From NCBI GenBank assembly GCA_024640625.1, contig JAHEER010000040.1, positions 1-32,308 of the forward strand: 32,308 bases of DNA, read 5' to 3'. The position numbers and the translations under genes are program-made. Positions 23,008 through 30,720 of this stretch are shown here, one piece after another (position 1 is the stretch's first letter; each line of letters opens with the position of its first letter). This stretch comes from Desulfobulbaceae bacterium (lineage in GTDB: Bacteria; Desulfobacterota; Desulfobulbia; Desulfobulbales; Desulfocapsaceae). The notes under the pieces are model-generated. The model saw only the letters and a program-made list of their open reading frames with translations. It was not told the DNA's origin and made no database searches.

Positions 23008-25215
23008 TTACAAGCTCAGCTGCCCGCGCTGGATGGCCTCGAGAATATTGTCTTTCGGTCCGTCCGCCCGGATCGAGCCGTTATCGAGTACAATTACCCG
23101 GTCGACCAGGGTCAGCAGGGACGCGCGATGGGTCACCAGGACCAGGGTTTTGCCCTCCAGGATACTCCTGAGGTTGTTGCAGAGCCGCTTTTCCGTGCGG
23201 GCATCCATGGAGCTGCTCGGTTCATCAAGTATAAGAATCGGCGGGTCATGGAGAAGCGCCCGGGCCAGCGCCACCGTCTGGCGCTGACCGCCGGACAGGC
23301 TCCGTCCCTGCTCGCCTGCCGGCATATCAAATCCGGCGCTGTGTTTCCTGACGATTTCGGTGACTCCCGAGAGCTCTGCAGCTCGGAGTATTGCCTCATC
23401 TTCAACATGGGGATGGCCCATCATGATATTGTCTTTTACCGAGCCCCGAAAAAGCGTGATATCCTGCGGCACGCAGCCGATAAAGTAGCGCAAATCATTG
23501 GGGTCGATCTGGCGGGTGTCGGTGCCGTCGACGGTGACCATGCCTTGTTCCGGTTCGTAGAGGCCCATCAGAAGCTTGCCCAGGGTGCTTTTGCCCGAGC
23601 CGATGGAGCCGATCACGCCCACGTGTTCGCCGGCTTCAAGCGAAAAAGAGACGTCCTTGAGCGCATAGGCATTCTGGTCGGGATATTTGAATGACACGCT
23701 TTTGAATTCAACCGCACCGCGCAGGGTTGCACGATGCAGAAAAGTCGAGTCGGGCGGCCGTTCGACCGGCACCGTCATTATCTTTTTGAGGGTCTGATAG
23801 GCGGCGCGGGCCCGGTGATAACGCGCCAGCAGACCGACAAACTGGGTAACGGGCGCAATCGCCTGCCGGGTCAGGATGACGATGGCGATCAGCCCGCCCT
23901 GGGTCAGAAATCCTTCGGAAATGGAGTAAACGCCGGCGATAACCACGGCGACCACGGTACCGTTCTGGACGAAAGAGGCGATATGGTTGACCGAGGTGGA
24001 CAGAAACCTGGAGCGCGAGCCCCAGCGGGCAATCAGGGAGATGGAATCTTCCCAGTCCTTCTGGACTTTGCTTTCAGCGCCGAGCATTTTGAGATTTTCC
24101 AGGCCAGTGAGACCTTCCACCAGAATAGCGTTTTTCTTCGAGGTGGCCTGATAGGTGTTTTCTATGGCGGTTTTCAGCGGCTGATGAATAAGCAGCGAAT
24201 AGATAATCAGAAAACAGATGGCCACTATATGAACGAAAACGATGGGCCCGGCCAGGTACCAGATGACCAACAACGCCAGAATGACAAAAGGCATGTCGAT
24301 CAGCGCGGTGATCGAAAAGGAGGTGATGAAATCGCGAATCGAATCGAACTGCTGGATTTTATTGGAGTAGGCGCCGACCGATTCGGGCCTGGCGGACATC
24401 TTCATACCCAGCGTTTTCTCGATCAGCTCGGCGGACATGTTGAGACTCGCTTTCTGGCCCGCAAGGTCGACGAAATAGCCGCGCAGGCTCTGCATCAAAA
24501 GTGAAAAGAAATAGATGATGGCAATGCCTATGGCCAAGACCCACAGTGTTTCGAAGGCACTGTTGGGAATAACTCGATCATAGACGTTGAGGATGAAGAA
24601 CGGAGTGGCCAGACCCATGACATTGATCAGAAAGCTGGCCACCAGCACATCCCGGTAGATGCGCCAGGAAGACAGCATTTTCCCCCAAAACCAGCTTTTC
24701 TGGGTGGGGCGTTCCAGGGTGGAGGCGTCCTTCAGGCGATCAAACGACGGGTGCACGAAAATCGAGTACCCGGTGTAATTCTTTTCCAGCTCGGCTATGG
24801 GCAGATGTTCTTTGCCCATGCCCGACTCGGGCATGATAACGGTCAGCGTCTGGGCGCTGAAATCGATGTCGGTGAGTACGCACGCCTTGCCCGCTGCGAG
24901 AAGTAGAATGCAGGGCAGCTCGAGGGTGGACATCTGGTGAATCGAACGCGACAGCACCCGGGAGGAGAGTCCCGCGCGGGCGGCAGCCCGCGCGGCGAGG
25001 CTCACCGAAAGACGGTTCTTTTCCAGCGGCAGGCCGGCCCGGAGTGCGGTTCTGGAGATTGGTTGACCGTATATCCTGGAGAGGATTACCAGACAGTCGG
25101 CGATCGGATCATCGACGGTGTCGCTCACATTGCTGATCTTCCACGATGACTCCACATCATTTTCTGATGGGCTGGTGGCGTTCTGCCCGGTTATATTAGC
25201 TGAGTGCTCTGTCAT
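23008..25215 (-). CDS. lapB: Type I secretion ABC exporter (LapB-like permease/ATPase)
   Basis: The 735-residue inner-membrane protein exports a large adhesin. Residues about 35-165 are a C39-like domain: it keeps DCLVILSRIYG, but I cannot place the catalytic His (the equivalent strand reads ACVLTDIDF), so it is probably an inactive substrate-recognition domain as in adhesin exporters. About six transmembrane helices lie in residues 185-470. The ATPase follows, with Walker A GSIGSGKST, signature LSGGQRQ, Walker B ILILDEPSSSMD and the switch His in VTHRAS. The ribosome site is weak (GAGAGACC). Adaptor and regulator genes follow in the same operon; the channel and adhesin genes lie at 28605-30721 onward. 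Confidence 0.93.
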   Translation of the reverse strand: MTEHSANITGQNATSPSENDVESSWKISNVSDTVDDPIADCLVILSRIYGQPISRTALRAGLPLEKNRLSVSLAARAAARAGLSSRVLSRSIHQMSTLELPCILLLAAGKACVLTDIDFSAQTLTVIMPESGMGKEHLPIAELEKNYTGYSIFVHPSFDRLKDASTLERPTQKSWFWGKMLSSWRIYRDVLVASFLINVMGLATPFFILNVYDRVIPNSAFETLWVLAIGIAIIYFFSLLMQSLRGYFVDLAGQKASLNMSAELIEKTLGMKMSARPESVGAYSNKIQQFDSIRDFITSFSITALIDMPFVILALLVIWYLAGPIVFVHIVAICFLIIYSLLIHQPLKTAIENTYQATSKKNAILVEGLTGLENLKMLGAESKVQKDWEDSISLIARWGSRSRFLSTSVNHIASFVQNGTVVAVVIAGVYSISEGFLTQGGLIAIVILTRQAIAPVTQFVGLLARYHRARAAYQTLKKIMTVPVERPPDSTFLHRATLRGAVEFKSVSFKYPDQNAYALKDVSFSLEAGEHVGVIGSIGSGKSTLGKLLMGLYEPEQGMVTVDGTDTRQIDPNDLRYFIGCVPQDITLFRGSVKDNIMMGHPHVEDEAILRAAELSGVTEIVRKHSAGFDMPAGEQGRSLSGGQRQTVALARALLHDPPILILDEPSSSMDARTEKRLCNNLRSILEGKTLVLVTHRASLLTLVDRVIVLDNGSIRADGPKDNILEAIQRGQLSL

Positions 25216-25239
25216 GGTCTCTCTGGTAAATTCTCGCTC

Positions 25240-25265
25240 TAAATATCATACCTGTTGGATATTTA
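25240..25265. promoter_or_regulatory. Inverted repeat over the putative lapB promoter
   Basis: TAAATATC (25240-25247) and GATATTTA (25258-25265) are perfect 8-bp arms around a 10-bp centre. On the minus strand TATGAT (25245-25250) could be a -10 box, so the dyad would overlap the promoter of the exporter operon 25-50 bp before its start codon. No good -35 is visible. Regulator unknown; the operon's own LuxR-type protein is one candidate. Confidence 0.4.
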
Positions 25266-25360
25266 AAATAAAAAGAAAAATCGAAAAAGCAGGAGTTTTT
25301 ACGCGTATTTGGATATAATCTACGATAACCTGCAACGGCAGATCCATGGGGAGGGACGTC

Positions 25361-25696
25361 ATGTTCTATGCGGAAAGGGATAAAGAAGGTAAGATTGTCG
25401 CCATACGTAAAGACAAGAATTCCGGAAAAGCTGAACTGACCCCGGTCACCGAGCAGGAGCTGCAGGAGTTTCTGGCCAGCGATCATGATCCGGGAACCTA
25501 CGAGGCTCTGCTGGAGGAGGCCGACAAGAAGATGATCCGGGTACTCGACGATCTTATCGAGGTACTGATCCGGAACAAGGTCATCATGTTGACCGACCTG
25601 CCCGAGGAGGCGCGGGCGAAACTCGGCACCAGAAAGGACGTCCGCCGTAAGATGCAGGAAGTCGGCGCGGATCTTACTGTTGATGACATACTGTAA
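25361..25696 (+). CDS. Conserved uncharacterised protein (111 aa) within the Lap locus
   Basis: This small acidic cytoplasmic protein has an N-terminal beta strand pair (MFYAERDKEGKIVAIRKD), a helical middle and a basic segment (LGTRKDVRRKMQE). The stretch MIRVLDDLIEVLIRNKVIMLTDLPEEARAKL matches, from memory, a proteobacterial family often labelled 'tryptophan synthase beta-like', a label that has no enzymatic basis at this size. Start at 25361 is chosen because GGGGAGGG lies between it and the in-frame ATG at 25346. A TATAAT at 25314-25319 may serve as -10. It sits alone on the plus strand between exporter and lapD operons, with 17 bp between its stop and that of lapD. Function unknown. Confidence 0.75.
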   Translation: MFYAERDKEGKIVAIRKDKNSGKAELTPVTEQELQEFLASDHDPGTYEALLEEADKKMIRVLDDLIEVLIRNKVIMLTDLPEEARAKLGTRKDVRRKMQEVGADLTVDDIL

Positions 25697-25713
25697 TGAG
25701 GAATCGTCACTAA

Positions 25714-27678
25714 TCAAATTTTCGAGGTCATCAGAACCGGCTGCTCGACGAGATACCCCTGAAAACCATCCACTCTCAGCTCTTCGAACAGGGTGCGCTG
25801 TGCATCGGTTTCCACCCCCTCGCCAATCACTTTGATATCCAGGCTGTGTGCCACACTTCTCAGCGACCCGACAAAAAAGAAGGCGTCGCTGTCACCGGAT
25901 TCCAGCTCCCTGGTGAAGGTCCGGTCTATCTTGACATACTCGGGCTGCAACGACTTGAGGTAGCCAAAGTTGCTGAAACTTCGTCCGAAATGATCAATTC
26001 CTATGTCGTGTCCCAGCTCTTTGACCTGGCGGCTGAAGGCTGTTACCGCGTCGAGGTTGCGAACCGCACTGATTTCAGAAAGCTCGAAATAAATTTCCAG
26101 CGTTTTATCGGCCAGGGTATGTAATCGACTCCTAAGCCAGTCGACAAATTCCGGATCCAGGAGGGAGGTGACCGACAGGTTGACCGCCAGTTTTCTGTCC
26201 TGCCATGAATGGTAGGTGTCCAGGACCAACTCAACAACCCTGCGGTCAAGCTGAGTGATAACATCGGCTCGCTCGGCCAGGGGGATGAACACACCGGCCG
26301 GTACTTCGCGTTCCTGGTCGATGGTAATTCGCGAATAGAGTTCCATGTGCAGGGGCACCGCAGGTGCGTTGGTGCGCACCACATGCTGACCGTAGAGGTT
26401 GATGGCCCGGTCGGCCAGGGATTGCTCCAGATTCTGGCGCCACCACACCTTGCCCTGATGCGGCTGGCCATCTTCGCAATCGGCAGGTTCGAGATGCCAG
26501 CTGTTGGGACCATCGTGCTTCGAGGCGGCCAGGGCAGTGTCGGCTTTGGCAAGCAGGTCTCTGAAGGTACAGTGGCTGCTGTAGTAGACACCTCCGATAC
26601 TGAACACCTCATCGGAGAAGGTCAGTCCTTGGCCTGAGAGCGCGGCGAGGCGATTGGCCAGTTTGGCGGTAATCTTCTCACCGTCATCCTTGTCCGCATC
26701 GGGCAGGAATATGCCGAAGTCGCCACCGGTGAGCCGGGCGCTGCTGTGCGGTATTTCAGGTCCGAGAATTTCATCGATAATTTCTGCGCTTCTCAGCAGC
26801 AATTCGTCGCCGGCACCGTAGCCTTTCTCGTCGTTAATTTTCTGAAGATCCTGAATCTGGACAAAGAGAAAAACCCCCTTGACCACCTTCTCGCTGCCGG
26901 TCATCGTGCCATCGATCTGTCCTTCAAGAAATCGCCGGTTACCGAGTCCGGTCAGCGGGTCACCGTAGGCGTTCTCCCGCAGCTTCTCGGCTATTTGCGA
27001 CTGTTCCTCAAACATCTCCCGGACCCGGGTAGTCATCTTGTTCATCGACGTTACCACCCGTTTGAGTTCCCGGGTTTTGGGCAGGGGCTCCTGGATGGTA
27101 TATTCTCTTCTGCAGATCGAATCGGCCTGCTCTTCGACCCGGCGCAGGGGACGAAGAAGATACTTCAAGGCAGTACTGCCGATGACGAAGACGATGAGGC
27201 CCGTCAGCAAAAAATAACCGGTGATGCGTATAAAGGTCTGCCACAGCGTCTGGTAGGCATAGCCCGGATGACTTTCCACATAAAGTGTGCCGGCGCGTTT
27301 CCAGCCGGTCATGATCAGGGACTCGCCGCCGGGTGTTTCCAGGGGAAGCATCTCGATAAACCAGTCCGGCACCCCATCTACGGCGACTGGCAGCAAACGC
27401 TTAACCACCACTGTACCGTCGATATCTGATAAAGAGATTTGTCTGTAGTAGCCGCGGTCGAAAATGGCGTTCATCATCGTCTCCACGGCAGCCAGATCTT
27501 CCCCACCAACCAGGGGAGACAGTGACAGCGCCAGCGAAGTAGCAGTATCCTGGGCGTGGACTTCGAGCTGATTCTGCAGAAATATCCTGGTGGTCTGGAG
27601 CTTGTATATCCATACCCCGACAAACAGGAAGAAGCAGAGAATAAGCGTAAACAGAAGAAGTTGTCTGTGCAGTGTCAT
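25714..27678 (-). CDS. lapD: LapD-like c-di-GMP receptor (degenerate GGDEF-EAL, inner membrane)
   Basis: The 654-residue protein has a first transmembrane helix (about 7-27), a periplasmic LapD/MoxY-type domain (about 28-145), a second helix (about 150-170), HAMP (about 172-225), a GGDEF domain and a C-terminal EAL domain. Both enzymatic signatures are broken: the active loop reads TGGDFGIF instead of GGDEF, the EAL position reads HMELYSR, and DDFGTGYS is DHFGRSFS; EGVE is kept. It should therefore bind c-di-GMP without making or cleaving it. In Pseudomonas, LapD bound to c-di-GMP sequesters the protease LapG through the periplasmic domain, keeping the adhesin on the surface. The lapG stop lies 9 bp upstream, confirming the pairing. 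Confidence 0.93.
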   Translation of the reverse strand: MTLHRQLLLFTLILCFFLFVGVWIYKLQTTRIFLQNQLEVHAQDTATSLALSLSPLVGGEDLAAVETMMNAIFDRGYYRQISLSDIDGTVVVKRLLPVAVDGVPDWFIEMLPLETPGGESLIMTGWKRAGTLYVESHPGYAYQTLWQTFIRITGYFLLTGLIVFVIGSTALKYLLRPLRRVEEQADSICRREYTIQEPLPKTRELKRVVTSMNKMTTRVREMFEEQSQIAEKLRENAYGDPLTGLGNRRFLEGQIDGTMTGSEKVVKGVFLFVQIQDLQKINDEKGYGAGDELLLRSAEIIDEILGPEIPHSSARLTGGDFGIFLPDADKDDGEKITAKLANRLAALSGQGLTFSDEVFSIGGVYYSSHCTFRDLLAKADTALAASKHDGPNSWHLEPADCEDGQPHQGKVWWRQNLEQSLADRAINLYGQHVVRTNAPAVPLHMELYSRITIDQEREVPAGVFIPLAERADVITQLDRRVVELVLDTYHSWQDRKLAVNLSVTSLLDPEFVDWLRSRLHTLADKTLEIYFELSEISAVRNLDAVTAFSRQVKELGHDIGIDHFGRSFSNFGYLKSLQPEYVKIDRTFTRELESGDSDAFFFVGSLRSVAHSLDIKVIGEGVETDAQRTLFEELRVDGFQGYLVEQPVLMTSKI

Positions 27679-27687
27679 GACTTCACC

Positions 27688-28461
27688 TCAATTGAGTCCT
27701 GCGGGCATCCTGCCCTGCAGGTCCTGCCAGTGTTTGTAGCGGGAGCTCGTACCAACCAGCTTGCCCCTGCCGCGTTCTTTGGCAAGCCAGAGTCCTATGC
27801 CGTTGAAGCTGAATACAGGAAGAAGATCCGGACGCTCGGAGGCCGGTTTGATGCTCTGGTCGAGATTATCGAGAATAAGCGGTTCGGCATTGGGTTGGGC
27901 GTAGTAGGTGACGACCATGTGGGCCTGATCGAGTTTGACGGCCTTGGCGTAGGTCAGATTCAATTTTTCTTCATCGATACCAAGCTTTTTCAGGGTAAAG
28001 TATTTGGCGATGGAAAAATCTTCGCAGTCGCCGCCGTTTTGGGCCAGGAATTCGACGGGGGTGGCCCAGTAATCCGTGTCTTTCCAGAGGAGCAGATCGG
28101 AAATGAATTCCTGCTGGTTGAAAAATACGTTTACTTTGATGAGTTTCTCCAGGTCGTTTGCACTCTGATCGTCATTGATCAGGTTCTGCCAGTCGAGAAG
28201 CCGCTGCTTTGCCTGCCTGCCGTACTTCTGCTCAACGCTGTCCAGCAGGTCCCGGTCGAGCCTGAAGGAGTCCCGGGCCTGGACACTCAGCAAGGTGAGA
28301 GAAAGCAGTGCCGCAGCCAGCCAGAACGGCCACAACCTGGAGCGCAGAATGCTGATCGTGGGGTGGTCGCAGTTCACTTGTCTCAGAGAATTCTTATAAG
28401 CCGACAACGGATTGCGGGTAATAACCCTGGCTGATAACCGCAACCGTATGAAATCGTGCAC
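27688..28461 (-). CDS. lapG: LapG-like periplasmic cysteine protease (bacterial transglutaminase-like)
   Basis: The protein (257 residues from the GTG at 28461) has a single hydrophobic segment at about 45-61 that directs it to the periplasm, followed by the LapG domain. The catalytic triad is visible: Cys in NGGDCEDFSIAKY, His in DQAHMVVTYY and Asp in PLILDNLD. Conserved Asp residues around the Cys loop would bind calcium, as in characterised LapG. It cleaves LapA-type adhesins at a di-alanine site near their N-terminus; the adhesin in this window has that site. The N-terminus is unusually long, and a later GTG at 28377 could be the true start. It is followed by lapD after 9 bp and separated from the TolC-like gene by terminator-like hairpins. 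Confidence 0.92.
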   Translation of the reverse strand: MHDFIRLRLSARVITRNPLSAYKNSLRQVNCDHPTISILRSRLWPFWLAAALLSLTLLSVQARDSFRLDRDLLDSVEQKYGRQAKQRLLDWQNLINDDQSANDLEKLIKVNVFFNQQEFISDLLLWKDTDYWATPVEFLAQNGGDCEDFSIAKYFTLKKLGIDEEKLNLTYAKAVKLDQAHMVVTYYAQPNAEPLILDNLDQSIKPASERPDLLPVFSFNGIGLWLAKERGRGKLVGTSSRYKHWQDLQGRMPAGLN

Positions 28462-28502
28462 CTTCTCCGTTGATTGAACAATAATACAGCAGGCTGTTCA
28501 AG

Positions 28503-28577
28503 AAAAAAATCCCAAACATATCGGGATATTGGGTGCGGACAAGAAAGGCCGCACGGGAATCTGTTCCAATGCGGCCT
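28503..28577 (-). terminator. Tandem terminator hairpins between the TolC-like gene and lapG
   Basis: Reading the minus strand, a perfect 8-bp stem (28546-28553 with 28570-28577, AGGCCGCA/TGCGGCCT) with an extra inner GGAA/TTCC pairing comes first. It is followed by ATCCC/GGGAT (28509-28513 with 28523-28527) and a run of seven Ts (28509-28503). They lie 28-100 bp after the TolC-like stop codon, so the channel gene may end here with partial read-through into lapG-lapD. Confidence 0.7.
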
Positions 28578-28604
28578 GAAGATAAGGAGTGGTGTTCTCT
28601 GATA

Positions 28605-29912
28605 CTATTCCTCGTTGACCATTGCCTGCTCCGGCCAGGCCAGCCCGAAGGTGTCCACCAATTGACCGGTGGCGGCAAGCATACGGTATTGGGCAAAGAG
28701 ACCGTCCGCTTCAGCATCGACAAGATCGGCGCGGGCGTTGACTGCTTCTGCCTCGGCATCAAGGACATCCAGAAGCGTCCGCTTGCCAATATCGAACTGC
28801 TTGGCATAGGCAATAGCGGTTGACCTGCTGGATTTCATGTAATTTCTCAGGTAGTCGATCCTGTCAAGGACAGACATGTAGGCCATCCAGGACAGTCGCA
28901 TGGATTCAACCACCTGGCGCTCCGTGTTGTTTTTAATCTCTCTGGCTTCGCTGACTTGTTCCAGGGTTTCTGCCTTACGACCCTGATCGCGGAAGCCGTT
29001 GAAGAAGTTATAGCGCACCCTGCCAAGGGCCGAGAACCAGTCGCGCTCGCCCTCGGAGAGGCTGATATCCTCGTCCCAGCGCTGGTCGAGCTCGATGTCG
29101 AGAATCGGGTAGTACGGAGCTTTGGCAACCTCATACTGCTGCTGACGGGCCTCGAGATCGGCGGCCGCCGACTTGAGAATCGGGTTGGAACCCAGGGCGG
29201 CCAGGGTCGCCTCTTCGAGCGAATTAGGTAAACGGCTGTTCGGAGGCAGCGGCTGGGTGAGATCCATAGGCAGGTTGCCGACCACGGCGAGGTACTCCGA
29301 CCTGGCATCCTGCAGGTTGGTCTCGGCAATAACAACATTTGACTGAGCCAGAGCAAGACGACCATTAATCTGGTCGGTATCTGCCTGACTGCCGACGCCT
29401 GAGTCACTCCTGAGCTTGATCTGGTCGGCAATGCGCAGATGAATTTCCAGGTTTTCGTCGGCAATTTGCTTCAGTTCCTGCTTGCGCAGGACGTTGATGT
29501 AGACGCGGGCGGTATCAAGGGCAAGATCCTCCGATGTCCCCTGGAGCAGGTAGGCGGAAGAAGCCACCCTGGCTTCCTGCCGGGCGATCTCCCCCTGGTC
29601 GGCAAAACCCCTGAAGACGTTCTGTCTCAGGCTGAAACCGGCCTCATAGGGATTCAGATCATCTTCAATTGGTTCTCGATAGTTGGCCCAGCCACCGGCC
29701 GCGTAGCCGTCGAGGGTCGGATAATAGCCGGCTCTGGCCTGGACAACTTCCTGATCCCGGGCCAGCCGATTATGAATCTGAGACTGAACCCGAGGGTTGG
29801 TCTGAATGACTTTGTCCACCGCCTCGGAGATAGTCTCTCCTTGAGATGGAGCGCTCAGCGCTATTACTAATCCGCAGGCGAGCAATCCGGATCTACTTAT
29901 TTTCTTGATCAT
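28605..29912 (-). CDS. TolC-family outer-membrane channel of the type I secretion system
   Basis: The 435-residue precursor has a signal peptide (cleavage likely after SQG/ETI, about residue 24) and two TolC-like repeats rich in coiled-coil helices. Landmarks are ISEAVDKVIQTNPRVQSQ, the strand segment PYEAGFSLRQNVFRGF, and its second-repeat equivalent DWFSALGRVRYNFFNGFRDQGR. It forms the trimeric exit duct for the adhesin (LapE/AggA role). The ATG at 29912 has an excellent AGGAGGT site; the open frame farther upstream is not supported. It diverges from the adhesin gene across 808 bp and is followed by terminator-like hairpins and then lapG. Confidence 0.92.
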   Translation of the reverse strand: MIKKISRSGLLACGLVIALSAPSQGETISEAVDKVIQTNPRVQSQIHNRLARDQEVVQARAGYYPTLDGYAAGGWANYREPIEDDLNPYEAGFSLRQNVFRGFADQGEIARQEARVASSAYLLQGTSEDLALDTARVYINVLRKQELKQIADENLEIHLRIADQIKLRSDSGVGSQADTDQINGRLALAQSNVVIAETNLQDARSEYLAVVGNLPMDLTQPLPPNSRLPNSLEEATLAALGSNPILKSAAADLEARQQQYEVAKAPYYPILDIELDQRWDEDISLSEGERDWFSALGRVRYNFFNGFRDQGRKAETLEQVSEAREIKNNTERQVVESMRLSWMAYMSVLDRIDYLRNYMKSSRSTAIAYAKQFDIGKRTLLDVLDAEAEAVNARADLVDAEADGLFAQYRMLAATGQLVDTFGLAWPEQAMVNEE

Positions 29913-30153
29913 GTGAACCTCCTGATCAGTGAAGTTATGGGGAACGTACATTGCAATTCTCTACTATGTGCGATTTTCGCAATAGTCCGCACTGAGTTAT
30001 GCAATTTTCTTTCCCCAAAAACCCCATACAGTGAATTTTTAAACAAAACTAATTATATTAATATCTTGTGAATATCCTGGTCGGTTTAAGTCAAAAGATA
30101 CCGCGCAGAGGTATGCGTCCTGATGCTGCTTTGACAAAAATCATTATATCTTC

Positions 30154-30168
30154 TGACAATTATTGTCA
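30154..30168. promoter_or_regulatory. Perfect dyad in the adhesin/TolC control region
   Basis: TGACAAT-T-ATTGTCA has perfect 7-bp arms around one base. It lies about 240 bp from the TolC-like start and 550 bp from the adhesin start. It loosely resembles, but does not match, the published FleQ box (GTCAAT/ATTGAC arms). An operator role is inferred. Confidence 0.4.
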
Positions 30169-30640
30169 CTTGGTGAGCGTCTGTTCCCTGGCAGACAAGA
30201 TCCAGTGAAAGGCGGGGAAAGAACCAATCTGCTGAACAGATATATAGTAACTTTGTCTACAAGCGCAGAAGATGAAAAGCGAATTTCAGGTAATTTTTAC
30301 AAATAAAACGTACAATTAGGTATATGGGCAATGCGATAGATGCGAGAAATTCAAGATTGACAATGCATCGACTAGATAGGTTTGTTCTTGGCTGCCATTT
30401 ACAGCTTGTTCTTCATAAATCGTTTGCTTGTTATTGCTGCCTCTTTCTGAACGCTACGGATCAGTTTTTATAGCTGCACACAATCAATAAACAGCGTTGA
30501 TCCCATTGGACCTTCCTCACAGATAAAATTCATTTCCATTACCACATCATAGACCAAGTACATATTTTCAATACTAATTTTTAGATTCTCGTTATGGCTG
30601 TCCAGGCCAAACAAAATGGTTTTCTAGTACCAAAGTACAA

Positions 30641-30668
30641 TTGTCGATCAGATGGCATGCGCTACAAT
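30641..30668 (+). promoter_or_regulatory. Candidate promoter for the adhesin gene
   Basis: TTGTCG (30641-30646), a 16-bp spacer and TACAAT (30663-30668) lie about 50 bp before the adhesin start codon. The ribosome site GGAGGAA is at 30708-30714. Confidence 0.45.
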
Positions 30669-30720
30669 AAGATACAAGAGCTAATCAAATCCAACCAACA
30701 GCATCACGGAGGAAGTATCC

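Larger units (their letters stand above)
29913..30720. other. 808-bp AT-rich intergenic region between TolC-like and adhesin genes
   Basis: I see no supported gene in this long divergent control region. It is clearly richer in A+T than the flanking genes. Contents I can point to are a small TGCGA/TCGCA hairpin in the TolC-like leader (about 29966-29979), ATACC/GGTAT around 30098-30114, a perfect dyad at 30154-30168 with TTGACA at 30131-30136 nearby, and a candidate adhesin promoter at 30641-30668. No c-di-GMP riboswitch consensus (GEMM) was found. A small RNA cannot be excluded. Confidence 0.5.

Noticed and set aside
27556-28434. 292-codon open frame on the plus strand
   Set aside because: It is antisense to lapG and the start of lapD; the minus-strand products have clear family motifs.
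29913-30720. c-di-GMP (GEMM) riboswitch ahead of the adhesin
   Set aside because: The conserved GEMM blocks (such as GGGACGCAAAGC) are absent; small hairpins alone are not enough.
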